Shown: positions 34,223 to 46,232, numbered from the stretch's first letter. The stretch is DNA of 64,000 nt from Competibacter_A sp002352125 (GCA_035441325.1 DAOROA010000003.1:1-64000), one strand, 5' to 3'. A program made the numbers and translations. Notes: generated from the letters alone by a model not told the origin.

Positions 34223-35488
34223 CTAGACTTGCAGTACCAAGCGGGCCGGGTCCTCGATGCATTCCTTGACGGTCACCAAGAACGTCACGGCTTCGCGACC
34301 GTCGATGATGCGATGATCGTAGGAATGCGCCACGTACATCATCGGCCGGATCACGATCTGACCGTTTTCCGCTACCGGCCGGTCCTTGGTGGCGTGCATC
34401 CCGAGAATGCCGCTCTGCGGCGGGTTGAGAATCGGGGTGGACAGCAGCGACCCGAACACGCCGCCGTTGGTGATGGTGAACGTGCCGCCGGTCATCTCCT
34501 CGATCGTCAAGGTTCCTTCCTTGGCCTTTTTACCGAACTCGCCGATGGTTTTTTCGATGTCGGCCAAGCTCATCTGGTCGGCGTCGCGCAGGATCGGCAC
34601 CACCAAGCCGCGCGGCGAAGAGACCGCGATGCCGATATCGTAATAACCATGATAAACGATATCGTTGCCGTCGATGGAGGCGTTCACCGCCGGATAGCGT
34701 TTGAGCGACTCGATCACCGCCTTGACGAAGAACCCCATGAAACCGAGCCGGACGCCATGTTTTTTCTCGAATTCGTCCTTGTAGCGGTTGCGCAAATCCA
34801 TCACCGGCTTCATGTTGATCTCGTTGAACGTGGTCAACATGGCGGTGTTGTTCTTGGCCATTAGCAGTCGTTCGGCGATGCGGGCGCGCAGCCGGGTCAT
34901 CGGTACCCGTTGCTCCAGCCGACCGAGGGCGTCGGGGGGGAGCGCTGCCGTGGCAGCAGCCGGGGCCAGGGCCGGAGCCGGGGCCGGAGTCGCGGTCGAA
35001 ACGGCGACCGGAACGGAAACGGGCTTCGCCTGCTGCTTGCCTTCGAGGAAGGCCAACACGTCGGCTTTGGTCACCCGGCCACCCCGCCCGGATCCCGGAA
35101 CCTTGGCGATGTCCAAACCGTGCTCGGCGGCTAGGCGGCGTACTGCCGGGCTTAAACCTTCGAGGTCCGCTTCGGCCGCCGGGGCCGGTGGCGAGGTTGG
35201 TGCCGCAGCCGCCGTCGCGACGGGTGCCGGTGCTGCCGCTTCGGCTACGGCGCTTTCTTCCAAGGTGGCGATCACGTCGCCGGTCGTGACGGTTTCGCCT
35301 TCCTGGCGCAGAATTGTGCCGAGTACGCCGTCCGTCGGGGCGGGAATGTCCAGAACGACCTTGTCGGTTTCTAAATCCACGAGATTTTCGCCCCGTTTCA
35401 CCGCTTCCCCGGGTTTTTTCTTCCAGTTGACGAGGGTGCCGTCGGAGACGGATTCGGGCAGGGCAGGAACTTTCACTTCGATGGTCAT
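34223..35488 (-). CDS. sucB: Dihydrolipoyl succinyltransferase (E2)
   Basis: Core acyltransferase of the 2-oxoglutarate dehydrogenase complex, 421 residues. Order: lipoyl domain (residues 1-75, lipoyl Lys in ETDKVVLDI), Ala/Pro-rich linker, E3-binding domain (SPAVRRLAAEHGLD), second Ala/Pro linker, and catalytic domain ending with SYDHRIIDGREAV, which carries the active-site His and Asp. It sits 42 bases after sucA and is followed by lpd. Confidence 0.96.
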   Translation of the reverse strand: MTIEVKVPALPESVSDGTLVNWKKKPGEAVKRGENLVDLETDKVVLDIPAPTDGVLGTILRQEGETVTTGDVIATLEESAVAEAAAPAPVATAAAAPTSPPAPAAEADLEGLSPAVRRLAAEHGLDIAKVPGSGRGGRVTKADVLAFLEGKQQAKPVSVPVAVSTATPAPAPALAPAAATAALPPDALGRLEQRVPMTRLRARIAERLLMAKNNTAMLTTFNEINMKPVMDLRNRYKDEFEKKHGVRLGFMGFFVKAVIESLKRYPAVNASIDGNDIVYHGYYDIGIAVSSPRGLVVPILRDADQMSLADIEKTIGEFGKKAKEGTLTIEEMTGGTFTITNGGVFGSLLSTPILNPPQSGILGMHATKDRPVAENGQIVIRPMMYVAHSYDHRIIDGREAVTFLVTVKECIEDPARLVLQV

Positions 35489-35530
35489 GATTGTTGTTCC
35501 CTTCGATTGCGGGTAGTTGTTCGATTTAAG

Positions 35531-38365
35531 TTACAGTTGTGACTGGACCAGGGCATCGTTGACGAGTTTTTGCTGCTGTTCGACGTGTACGCTGTAGTAG
35601 CCCGTGCCCGGCGAGGCCGAATGCGGCCGGCCGGCGTAACGGATTTTTAGGTGGGACGGCAGATCCCGATCCAGGTGGTGGAAGCTCTCGAACCAAGCCC
35701 CTTGATTCATCGGTTCTTCCTGGCACCAGACGACATCGGTAAGGTGGGGATAGCGGGCGACCTCTGCCTTGTAGAGCGCCTGCGGGAACGGATAGAGCTG
35801 CTCGATGCGGACGATGGCGACGTGATCCAGCTTTCGCTCGCGGCGAGCTTCCAGCAGATCGTAATAGACCTTGCCGCTGCAGAATACCAAGCGAGTGATT
35901 TCGGCTGGGTCATGCGGATCGATTTCGGGGATGATCTCTTGGAAATGGCCCTCGGTCAGATCTTCCAAACTGTTCGCCGCCAGCCGGTGGCGCAGCAGGC
36001 TTTTGGGGCTCATCACCACCAGCGGTTTGCGGAAGTCGCGCTTCATCTGCCGGCGGAGCATGTGGAAGCATTGGGCCGGAGTCGAAGGCACCACCACCTG
36101 AATGTTCTGCTCGGCGCACAGTTGCAGGTAACGCTCTAGCCGGGCCGAGGAATGTTCCGGTCCCTGACCCTCGAAACCGTGCGGCAGCAACATCACCAGT
36201 CCGCACCTGCGGTCCCACTTGGTTTGACCGGAGGTGATGAATTGATCGATCACCACCTGAGCGCCGTTGGCGAAGTCGCCGAATTGTCCTTCCCAAATGA
36301 CCAAGCCGTTAGGCTCGGCGGTGGCATAACCGTACTCGAAGCCCAATACCGCTTCTTCCGACAGAATCGAGTCGATGACGATGAAATTCGGCTGGCCAGG
36401 GTGAAGATGCATCAAGGGGACGTAGCTGGTACCGTCCTTCTGGTTGTGTAGCACGGCGTGACGATGAAAGAACGTGCCGCGCCCGCAGTCCTGGCCGGAA
36501 ATGCGCACTTGGTAGCCTTCATCCAGCAAGGTGGCGTAGGCCATATTTTCGGCGAAGCCCCAATCCAACGGCAGCGCGCCCGCCGCCATCTTGCGCCGGT
36601 CGTCCATGATCTTGGCGACGCGCGGATGTATCTCGAATCCTTCCGGTATCCGCAACAGGCGCTCGGACAGGTCGCGGATCGTGGCCAGCGGCACGGCGGT
36701 AGGCGCTGGGGCGTTCCAGTCTTCGTTCAAATACAAGGTCCAGTCGATCGAGTGCGGTCCCTTGGTGTGCGGCAAGGTCGGCCGCGATACCTGCCGGCCC
36801 GCATCGAGGTCGGCGCGATACTGCGCCTGCATGTCCTGAAAATCCTGTTCGGCGATCACGCCTTCGGCGATCAGCTTCTCGGCATACAGGGTAGCGGTCG
36901 TCTTCCGCGCCCGGATTTTCTGGTACATCATCGGCTGGGTGGCAGCCGGCTCGTCGGCCTCGTTGTGGCCCAGCCGGCGGTAGCAGATCATGTCGATGAC
37001 CACGTCCTTGTTGAAGGTCATCCGGTACTCGATCGCCAGCCGGGTGACGAAGAGCACCGCCTCGGGATCGTCGCCGTTGACGTGGAAAATCGGCGCTTGC
37101 ACCATTTTGGCTACGTCGGTGCAGTATAGTGCCGAGCGGGTGTCCAGCGGGTTGCTGGTGGTGAAACCGATCTGGTTGTTGATGACGATGTGTACGGTGC
37201 CGCCGGTGCGGTAACCGCGCACCTGCGAGAACTGGAAGGTTTCCATGTTCACGCCCTGGCCGGCGAAGGCGGCGTCACCGTGGATCAGCACCGGCATCAC
37301 CGTATTGAAGGGCGGCGTCTCCGCGCCCGGTTCCCGCCGCCGCTCCATGCGGGCGCGCACCGAACCCTCGACCACCGGATTGACGATTTCCAGATGCGAG
37401 GGGTTGAACGCCAGAGCCAGATGCACCCGCCCCCCCGGCGTTTCCACGTCGGAAGAAAAACCCATGTGGTACTTCACGTCGCCGGCGCTGCCGACCCGGC
37501 GCTTGCCTTCGAATTCCTCGAACAGTTCGTTGGGCGATTTGCCGATGATGTTGACCAGCACATTCAAGCGGCCGCGGTGGGCCATGCCGACGACCATTTC
37601 TTGCACGCCTTGGGCGCCGGCTTGCTGTACCAGTTCATCCATCATCGGGATCAGGCTCTCGCCGCCTTCCAGCGAAAAGCGTTTCTGGCCGACGTAGCGG
37701 GTATGCAGGTAGCGTTCCAGACCCTCGGCAGCTACCAACCAGTGCAGCAGCTCCTTGCGTTGCGCCGAATCTAGCTCCAGCCGGGCGCGCTGGCCTTCCA
37801 GCCGTTTTTGGATCCAGCGTTTCTCCGCCGTCTCGTTGATGTGCATGTACTCGGAGCCGATCGTGCCGACATAGGCCTCCCGGATCAGGTTCATGATCTC
37901 GCGCAGGGTCCACTGGGAGGGAGCTACCAGCGAGCCGGTGTTGAACGAGGTATTCATGTCGGCTTCGCTGAGGCCGTGGTAGGCGGGGTCCAGCTCCGGT
38001 ACCGGCGGCCGCTCGCGCAAACGTAGCGGATCGAGATCGGCGGCTTTGTGACCGCGAGTGCGGTAGGCGTTGATGATGCGTAGTACGGAAGATTGCTTGC
38101 CGGCGGCTTCGGGGCTGAGCACCCGGGCGCGCCCCGCGCCGGCTTGCGGTTGCAGTGCCAACTGGGCGAAAGAATCGCGGATCGGACCGTGCGCGACATC
38201 CCGGGCCCCCAGGGTTTGGGCTTGCATGTTCCGGAAATACTGCCGCCAGTTCTCGCTAACCGATTCGGGATCGCTCAGGAAGCTTTCGTATAGCTCTTCT
38301 ATGAAAGCCGCGTTGCCGCCGAACAAAGGCGAGCTTTGGCGAAACTGCTCGATGAGTGTGCTCAT
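35531..38365 (-). CDS. sucA: 2-oxoglutarate dehydrogenase E1 component
   Basis: Thiamine-diphosphate enzyme (944 residues) that decarboxylates 2-oxoglutarate in the TCA cycle. Typical blocks are present: the N-terminal E2-binding helix (NAAFIEELYESFLSDP), GMAHRGRLNVLVN, the ThDP-binding GDAAFAGQG and a later NNQIGFTTS, and a C-terminal transketolase-like part ending in CQEEPMNQGAW. ATG 38365 begins MSTLIEQFRQSSPLFG. First gene of sucAB-lpd, with a 624-base upstream region shared with dksA. Confidence 0.97.
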   Translation of the reverse strand: MSTLIEQFRQSSPLFGGNAAFIEELYESFLSDPESVSENWRQYFRNMQAQTLGARDVAHGPIRDSFAQLALQPQAGAGRARVLSPEAAGKQSSVLRIINAYRTRGHKAADLDPLRLRERPPVPELDPAYHGLSEADMNTSFNTGSLVAPSQWTLREIMNLIREAYVGTIGSEYMHINETAEKRWIQKRLEGQRARLELDSAQRKELLHWLVAAEGLERYLHTRYVGQKRFSLEGGESLIPMMDELVQQAGAQGVQEMVVGMAHRGRLNVLVNIIGKSPNELFEEFEGKRRVGSAGDVKYHMGFSSDVETPGGRVHLALAFNPSHLEIVNPVVEGSVRARMERRREPGAETPPFNTVMPVLIHGDAAFAGQGVNMETFQFSQVRGYRTGGTVHIVINNQIGFTTSNPLDTRSALYCTDVAKMVQAPIFHVNGDDPEAVLFVTRLAIEYRMTFNKDVVIDMICYRRLGHNEADEPAATQPMMYQKIRARKTTATLYAEKLIAEGVIAEQDFQDMQAQYRADLDAGRQVSRPTLPHTKGPHSIDWTLYLNEDWNAPAPTAVPLATIRDLSERLLRIPEGFEIHPRVAKIMDDRRKMAAGALPLDWGFAENMAYATLLDEGYQVRISGQDCGRGTFFHRHAVLHNQKDGTSYVPLMHLHPGQPNFIVIDSILSEEAVLGFEYGYATAEPNGLVIWEGQFGDFANGAQVVIDQFITSGQTKWDRRCGLVMLLPHGFEGQGPEHSSARLERYLQLCAEQNIQVVVPSTPAQCFHMLRRQMKRDFRKPLVVMSPKSLLRHRLAANSLEDLTEGHFQEIIPEIDPHDPAEITRLVFCSGKVYYDLLEARRERKLDHVAIVRIEQLYPFPQALYKAEVARYPHLTDVVWCQEEPMNQGAWFESFHHLDRDLPSHLKIRYAGRPHSASPGTGYYSVHVEQQQKLVNDALVQSQL

Positions 38366-38989
38366 TGACGATTATCGACTCCCGGTGTTGAAGGAGCCCC
38401 GGAAACGGCTGTCGCGAGAACGATGGTTCCGGAGCAAGACCAAAGCGTGGTGCTGCGGGTGCCGTGCCGCGCCTTCACGGGCGCGAGCAACGGTGCTCCG
38501 GCGGAGCCGGGGCGGGAAGAAGAAGGCTGGATATGACGCCGTTGCGAAGAACGCGCCGGTGGTGTCAATCATCGATATTCCGGTCGTGACCGCCTGTTTC
38601 CCGATCGTTGCGTGGCGATGCCTCTGCGCTTTTCGACAGCGAGGAGGAATCGCGCCAGCCCAAAATCGCGGCGGTGCCTGTCCAGAGCTTGCGGTTTGGT
38701 GGTTTGAGGCGAAGCACGATTATAGCGACGGTACGGGCGCGGATAAACCCGCTATTGCCCGATTTAATTCACGCCTGTTGGGTGCGGGCGAAATCGCGCC
38801 GACTGTCTTTGCGCGGTCGCGATCGCTTTAACGTCGCGTCACCAAATCGCTTTATCTTTTTGCCATGAGAAAATGTCTGCTGTACAGTTCCCGCGATGGC
38901 ATCGCGGATCGTCGGTGCCAGCGTCGTGGCGGACGGATTAACCGCTGGTTCCGCCGCACAGGTTTGGTTCCATTCAGGAGGGAATCGCG
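38366..38989. other. Divergent intergenic region sucA/dksA
   Basis: No convincing gene is seen in 624 bases; short open frames here have no ribosome binding site or recognisable product. It must hold the promoters of sucA (minus) and dksA (plus). A perfect 8-bp inverted repeat ccgcgatg-g-catcgcgg lies at 38891-38907, about 85 bases before dksA, and an AT-rich stretch at 38836-38880. Confidence 0.5.
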
Positions 38990-39421
38990 ATGGTCACTAC
39001 CGATCCGTTCGCGCAAGAAGCGCCGGTATCTTATTATCAGCCCGTCGAAGGCGAACAGTACATGAGCGACGCGCAGTTGGCTCATTTCCGCAAGATCTTG
39101 CTGGATTGGAAACAGGGCCTATTGCACGAAGTGGATCGCACGGTCAACCACATGCAGGACGAATCCACCACGTTTCCCGACCCCAACGACCGTGCCACCC
39201 AGGAAGAGGAATTTAGCCTGGAGCTACGTACCCGCGATCGGGAACGCAAGCTGCTCAAGAAGATCAACGAGGCTTTGGCCCTGATCGAAAGCGGCGACTA
39301 CGGCTATTGCGAAGCGTGCGGGGTGGAAATCGGGCTCCCGCGCATGCAGGCCCGGCCGACCGCCACGCTGTGCATCGACTGCAAGATGCTGGAAGAGATT
39401 CGCGAAAAGCAAGGCAACTAA
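38990..39421 (+). CDS. dksA: RNA polymerase-binding transcription factor DksA
   Basis: Binds the secondary channel of RNA polymerase and, with ppGpp, controls rRNA and amino-acid genes. The 143-residue protein has the coiled-coil region with the acidic tip (DPNDRATQEEEF) and a C-terminal zinc finger CEACGVEIG-x17-CIDCK. A strong aggaggg precedes ATG 38990. It is followed by gluQ in the usual dksA-gluQ arrangement. Confidence 0.96.
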   Translation: MVTTDPFAQEAPVSYYQPVEGEQYMSDAQLAHFRKILLDWKQGLLHEVDRTVNHMQDESTTFPDPNDRATQEEEFSLELRTRDRERKLLKKINEALALIESGDYGYCEACGVEIGLPRMQARPTATLCIDCKMLEEIREKQGN

Positions 39422-39471
39422 CCGGGTCGCTCAAAACGACTATCCGGCTGGCCAGTACCGCTCGCTGCCTC

Positions 39472-40443
39472 GTGGTAGCAGATTTCCCAGCCGATTCGCG
39501 GAGACCGGGACGCGGTCGTTTCGCACCCTCTCCGACCGGATCGTTGCATTTTGGGTCGCTGGTCGCCGCGCTGGGCAGTTTTCTGGAAGCGCGACGGTGG
39601 GACAGCGAATGGCTGGTCCGCATCGAGGACGTCGATGTGTCTCGCGCGGTGCCGGGCGCGGCCGACGCCATATTGCGCGCTTTGGAACGGTGCGAGCTGT
39701 TCTGGGACGGTCCGGTGCTTTACCAGAGCCAGCGGACGGAAGCGTATCGCGCGGCGCTCGAACGTCTATCGAGCGCGGAATTGGCCTATCCTTGCACCTG
39801 TAGCCGGCGCGAGCTGGCCATGAATCCGCGCGGCAGCGATGGTGGCCCGATCTATCCTGGCCATTGTCGCGTCGGCGTCCGCCAACCGGATCGCCCTCGC
39901 GCCATCCGGCTGCGCACGACCGATGCACCATTGGCTTTTCGAGACGCCGTGCAGGGTGAATTTCGCCAGTGCTTGGCCAGCGAGGTCGGCGATTTCGTCG
40001 TCCGTCGCGCCGACGGCTTGTTCGCCTACCAGTTGGCCGTGGTGGTGGACGATGCCGATCAAGGCGTTACCCAGGTGGTGCGCGGCAGCGATTTGCTCGA
40101 TTCGACTCCCCGGCAGATTTATCTGCAACGGCTGTTGGGATTGCCCACGCCCGAGTACGCACACCTGCCGGTGGCGGTAGACGGCCGCGGCAACAAGCTG
40201 AGCAAGCAAACCGGCGCGACACCGCTCGACCTCCGCGATCCCGCCCCCGCATTATGGATTGCCTTGCGCTTTCTGGGGCAGTCTCCGCCGCCGGACTTAC
40301 GGTGGGAACCAGCGTCGACGATTCTGGCTTGGGCTCGCATCCACTGGCGGCTGGAACGAGTGCCGGCGACCTTGTCGCGTCGATGGGAACCATCGCTGCC
40401 CGATCCGTACCGAATGAATCGAATCGGAACGCCAGTACCGTAG
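39472..40443 (+). CDS. gluQ: Glutamyl-Q tRNA(Asp) synthetase
   Basis: Truncated glutamyl-tRNA synthetase paralog that attaches glutamate to queuosine in tRNA(Asp). It has the class I signature as RFAPSPTGSLHFGSL, the RIEDVDVSR block, a zinc site formed by CTCSR and YPGHC, and KLSKQTGA as the KMSKS loop, but no anticodon-binding domain, as expected for this family. I take GTG 39472 as start (323 residues), 50 bases after dksA; the open frame to 39307 overlaps dksA and is rejected. The start remains uncertain as no strong ribosome binding site is visible. Confidence 0.9.
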   Translation: MVADFPADSRRPGRGRFAPSPTGSLHFGSLVAALGSFLEARRWDSEWLVRIEDVDVSRAVPGAADAILRALERCELFWDGPVLYQSQRTEAYRAALERLSSAELAYPCTCSRRELAMNPRGSDGGPIYPGHCRVGVRQPDRPRAIRLRTTDAPLAFRDAVQGEFRQCLASEVGDFVVRRADGLFAYQLAVVVDDADQGVTQVVRGSDLLDSTPRQIYLQRLLGLPTPEYAHLPVAVDGRGNKLSKQTGATPLDLRDPAPALWIALRFLGQSPPPDLRWEPASTILAWARIHWRLERVPATLSRRWEPSLPDPYRMNRIGTPVP

Positions 40444-40584
40444 ACAACGCCAAGACCATGAACTAGAAAATATAAGACTCGATTGGACGCGAATGTAACT
40501 CCACGTCGCCGTCCGCGCCGAACGAATCAATTTATGCAGCCACTACATTATTACGCAGCCACCACTGAGAGGAGAATCCTGGTA

Positions 40585-42522
<1,938 letters not shown>

Positions 42523-42537
42523 GCGATGGTTCGATTT

Positions 42538-43473
42538 TTATAACGATAGAGAAGACGTGGCGTCTGGCCCGGTCCCTGTTCCGAGGGGCCGGGTTTTTTG
42601 TTGGCCGGCGTTGGGCCGGTGCACGCCGGTTTCGTCGATCCAGGTGCTCACCAGCCTGGTAGGCGTGATGTCGAAATAAACGTTGCGGACTGTTACGCCC
42701 GGCCAACCCGGCACGCCCAACTCGGCGCAAGCCATTTCTTCCAGCTCCGGCGGGGAGGCGTCCGTGCCGCATCGCTTGAAGCTTTCGCAACAAACGTAGA
42801 ACGGTATTTCCCGTTCCTTCGCCGCCAAGGCCAGCAAGTAAGTTCCGGCTTTGTTGACCACCGCGCCGTCGGTCAACACACTATCGGCGCCAACCAGCAC
42901 GGCGTCGGCCTGGGCGATAAACAAACCCATTTGCGCGTCGGTGATGTAGGTGGCCGGCACGCCCCAAGCCGAGAGTCGTTCCGCCAGTTGGCGCCCTTCT
43001 TCCAGGGGGCGCGATTCGGTGATGATCGCCCGCAAGCCATCGCTTTTGAGCAGCCGAAAAACTTCCAGCACCGTCGAACTGAGGCTGTGGGTCATGACCG
43101 TCCGATCCGCACCCAAAAGACGGGCGGTGTGGATGGCGCAATCGGTCATCGCGCGTTGCGAAGCGACGATCAGTGCGTTCGCTCGATCGGCTGTCACCCG
43201 GCGGGCGGTGGCCAAATCGGTATCGGTGTCGATGCCCGATGCTTCTTGCCAGCGGTGCAGGAGGTTCTGGACGGGTGCCATGCTGGGTCGGGTCTCCGCC
43301 AATTGGGTTGATAGGTCCAGCAATCGCTCCCGCAGTTCTGCGGCGTCTTCGACCGATAGCGCGCGCGCTGCTTCTGCCAGGATGCTCAGGCAACGGCGGG
43401 CTAGTTCGCTTGCTCCCCGGATTCGGTCGGTACGAATTTCGGTTATTTCACGGTTGAATTCCGCAAGGCTCAT
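42538..43473 (-). CDS. eIF-2B alpha/ribose-1,5-bisphosphate isomerase-like protein
   Basis: A 311-residue protein of the eIF-2B alpha/beta/delta fold, which includes sugar-phosphate isomerases (methylthioribose-1-phosphate and ribose-1,5-bisphosphate). An N-terminal helical part is followed by the Rossmann-like domain with VMTHSLSSTVLEVFR, a VLVGADSVLTDGAVVNKAGT block containing the catalytic Asp, and PFYVCCESFK. The substrate is not known. The last about 20 residues are encoded by the acs terminator hairpin, so the natural C terminus is unusual. Convergent with acs, 15 bases apart. Confidence 0.8.
   Translation of the reverse strand: MSLAEFNREITEIRTDRIRGASELARRCLSILAEAARALSVEDAAELRERLLDLSTQLAETRPSMAPVQNLLHRWQEASGIDTDTDLATARRVTADRANALIVASQRAMTDCAIHTARLLGADRTVMTHSLSSTVLEVFRLLKSDGLRAIITESRPLEEGRQLAERLSAWGVPATYITDAQMGLFIAQADAVLVGADSVLTDGAVVNKAGTYLLALAAKEREIPFYVCCESFKRCGTDASPPELEEMACAELGVPGWPGVTVRNVYFDITPTRLVSTWIDETGVHRPNAGQQKTRPLGTGTGPDATSSLSL
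42568..42599 (+). terminator. Terminator of acs, inside a convergent gene
   Basis: A 9-bp stem (cccggtccc 42568-42576 with ggggccggg 42585-42593, one G-U pair in RNA) followed by six T. It lies within the coding 3' end of the minus-strand gene 42538-43473. Confidence 0.85.
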
Positions 43474-43572
43474 TGGTCAAAATTTATGGGAGGACAAGAA
43501 AAACTGGTATTCGCCAGACGCGCCGGTCAGCCGGCGGCCCTCTCACCCCCCGCCCCCAGTAGGAGACCGGTT

Positions 43573-43866
43573 ATGAGCGACGTTGATCCCATCATCGGCA
43601 ATTGGTACCGCAACCAGGAAACCGGCAACGATTTCGAGGTGGTCGCCATCGATGAGGATGCCCAAACCATCGAGATCCAATACTTCGACGGCGAACTGGA
43701 GGAACTGGATCTAGACGCTTGGTACGATCTGCCAATCGACTCGATCGAAGCTCCCGAAGACTGGTCCGGCCCTTTCGATGAGATGGAACCGGACGATTTG
43801 GGTTTCGAAGAAGAAAACGAGTTCAGCGACGAGGACGATTTGCTGGCCGATCGAGACGAAGACTGA
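43573..43866 (+). CDS. Small acidic protein (DUF6763-like)
   Basis: A 97-residue, strongly acidic cytosolic protein with a compact SH3-like N-terminal part (DPIIGNWYRNQETGNDFEVV, then IEIQYFDGELEELDLDAWY) and a Glu/Asp-rich tail. It resembles a small family of gammaproteobacterial proteins that I recall as DUF6763; function unknown. ATG 43573 is supported by aggaga. It lies divergent from the eIF-2B-like gene and convergent with tex. Confidence 0.75.
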   Translation: MSDVDPIIGNWYRNQETGNDFEVVAIDEDAQTIEIQYFDGELEELDLDAWYDLPIDSIEAPEDWSGPFDEMEPDDLGFEEENEFSDEDDLLADRDED

Positions 43867-43898
43867 CCATCGGTTCCGCTTTCGCCCGCTCCGTTCGT

Positions 43899-46232
43899 TC
43901 ACCGCTCCCGTCGCGCCCGGGCGAAAGCGTCGGCTAGGGCGCTCGGCCGGCTGTTCGACTTATCTTGGCGATCCTGCCGGGCCGGCTGGTTTTGTTGCCG
44001 CTCCCGCCGTTCTTCTTGGGCCGCCGGTCGTTGCGTTGTAGGCGGTTGCCGGGTCGAAACCCCGGTTGCCGGTTCGTGCAGCCGCATGGTCAGCGCGATG
44101 CGCTGCCGTTTCAAATCGACTTCCAGCACCTTGACCTTCACCACCTGACCAACTTTCGTCACCTCGCGAGGATCCTTGACGAAACGGTCTGCCAGCGCCG
44201 AGATGTGAACCAGCCCATCCTGATGGACGCCGATGTCCACGAAAGCGCCGAAGTTGGCGACGTTGGTGACCACGCCTTCTAGTATCATTCCCGGCTGTAG
44301 ATCCGCCAGCTTCTCCACCCCTTCCTTGAACGCGGCAGTTTTGAATTCGGGCCGGGGATCGCGGCCAGGTTTTTCCAGTTCGGCCAGAATGTCGCGCACG
44401 GTCGGCAGGCCAAAACGCGAATCGGTGAAGCGGACCGGTTCGAGGGTTTTCAGAAACGCCGCGTTGCCCAGTACTTCGTGCAGGCCGCGACCGCTGGCAG
44501 CGAGGATGCGCTCGACTACCGGATAGGCTTCCGGATGAACGGCGGAACGATCCAATGGGTTGTCACCGGCGGCGATCCGCAGGAAACCGGCGGCTTGCTC
44601 GAACGTTTTGTCGCCCAGCCGGGCGACCTTCAACAATTGCTCGCGCCGTCGGAACGGACCGTTGGCGTCGCGAAATTCGACGATGTTGCGGGCCAGCGTC
44701 GCGTTCAGTCCGGCGACTCGCGCCAACAGTGGCGCGGAAGCAGTGTTCGCGTCCACCCCGACCGCGTTCACGCAGTCTTCGACCACCGCATCCAGCATCC
44801 GCGCTAACCGGGTTTGACCGACATCGTGTTGGTACTGGCCGACGCCGATAGCCTTGGGTTCGATCTTGACCAGTTCCGCCAGCGGGTCTTGCAGGCGGCG
44901 AGCGATGGACACCGCGCCGCGCAGCGACACGTCCAGGTCGGGAAATTCGCGCGCTGCCAGTTCCGAGGCGGAATAGACCGAGGCACCGGCTTCGGACACC
45001 ACCAGCTTGTGGAGACCGAGTTCGGGATGGCGCTGGATCAGTTCGGTGGCCAGTCGATCCGTTTCGCGCGATGCGGTGCCGTTGCCGATACTGAGCAGCT
45101 CCACCCGATGGCGACGGCACAGCTCGGCCAGAACGTGCAAGCTTCCGTCCCACTGATTGCGCGGGGGATGCGGGTAGACGGTCGTCGTCTCCAGCAGTTT
45201 GCCGGTGGCGTCCACCACCGCGACCTTGACCCCGGTGCGAAGGCCAGGGTCGAGCCCCAACGTGGATCGAGCGCCGGCGGGCGCGGCCAGCAACAAATCA
45301 CGCAGATTGCGGGCGAACACCCGGATCGCTTCTTCTTCGGCGGTTTCGCGCAAGCGTTGTTTCAGTTCGGTATCCAAATGCGGCAGCAATTTGACTTTCC
45401 AGGCCCAGCGCGCGGTTTCTCGCAGCCACGGATCGGCGGGCTGGCCCGCGTCGCGAATCTGAAAATGGGCGGCGACCAGCCGCTCGCCGGGATCGGGATC
45501 GGTCGAGGAGGGATCGCCGATTTCCAAGATCAGTTGCAGCATGCCTTCGTTACGGCCCCGGAACAGCGCCAGTGCACGGTGAGAGGGAATTTGGCGGATC
45601 GCTTCCCGGTAATCGAAATAGTCGCGGAATTTCGCTCCTTCCTCTGCCTTACCCTCGACCAATTGCGAATGCAGCACGGCGTTATCCCACAGATACTCGC
45701 GCAACCGGGCCAGCAATTCGGCGTTCTCGGCGAATTCTTCCATCAGGATTTGCCGTGCGCCATCCAAAGCAGCCTTCGCGTCGGGCACGCCGCGCTCCGC
45801 ATCGACGAACGCGACGGCGATCTGTTCGGGTATTTGCCCAGGATTGTCCAGCAAGCCGTGGGCGAGCGGCGCCAGACCAGCCTCGCGAGCGATTTGCGCC
45901 TTGGTGCGGCGCTTGGGCTTGTAGGGCAGGTAGAGATCTTCGAGCCGGGTTTTGGTATCGGCGGCGAGGATGGCGGTTTCCAGCTCGGCGGTCAGTTGGC
46001 CCTGTTCGCGAATGCTGGCGAGAACGACGCCGCGCCGCTCCTCCAGTTCGCGCAGATAACCGAGCCGCTCTTCCAATAGACGCAATTGGGTATCGTCCAA
46101 GCCGCCGGTGGCTTCTTTGCGATAGCGAGCGATGAAGGGCACGGTGGCGCCGCCATCCAGCAAAGTGACGGCGGCCCCGATTTGGCGGTCCTGAACGGCG
46201 AGTTCGCGGGCGAGGGTTTGGATGAGCAGCAT
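43899..46232 (-). CDS. tex: Tex-family transcription accessory protein
   Basis: RNA-binding protein of 777 residues linked to transcription and related to eukaryotic Spt6. It has the N-terminal helical region (VPFIARYRKEATGGLDD), the YqgF/RuvC-like nuclease fold (LGLDPGLRTGVKVAVVD), helix-hairpin-helix repeats (DANTASAPLLARVAGL) and a C-terminal S1 domain (GMILEGVVTNVANFGAFVDIGVHQDGL), then a disordered Gln/Arg-rich tail of about 50 residues. ATG 46232 matches the family start; the extension to 46310 is not needed. Confidence 0.95.
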   Translation of the reverse strand: MLLIQTLARELAVQDRQIGAAVTLLDGGATVPFIARYRKEATGGLDDTQLRLLEERLGYLRELEERRGVVLASIREQGQLTAELETAILAADTKTRLEDLYLPYKPKRRTKAQIAREAGLAPLAHGLLDNPGQIPEQIAVAFVDAERGVPDAKAALDGARQILMEEFAENAELLARLREYLWDNAVLHSQLVEGKAEEGAKFRDYFDYREAIRQIPSHRALALFRGRNEGMLQLILEIGDPSSTDPDPGERLVAAHFQIRDAGQPADPWLRETARWAWKVKLLPHLDTELKQRLRETAEEEAIRVFARNLRDLLLAAPAGARSTLGLDPGLRTGVKVAVVDATGKLLETTTVYPHPPRNQWDGSLHVLAELCRRHRVELLSIGNGTASRETDRLATELIQRHPELGLHKLVVSEAGASVYSASELAAREFPDLDVSLRGAVSIARRLQDPLAELVKIEPKAIGVGQYQHDVGQTRLARMLDAVVEDCVNAVGVDANTASAPLLARVAGLNATLARNIVEFRDANGPFRRREQLLKVARLGDKTFEQAAGFLRIAAGDNPLDRSAVHPEAYPVVERILAASGRGLHEVLGNAAFLKTLEPVRFTDSRFGLPTVRDILAELEKPGRDPRPEFKTAAFKEGVEKLADLQPGMILEGVVTNVANFGAFVDIGVHQDGLVHISALADRFVKDPREVTKVGQVVKVKVLEVDLKRQRIALTMRLHEPATGVSTRQPPTTQRPAAQEERRERQQNQPARQDRQDKSNSRPSALADAFARARRER

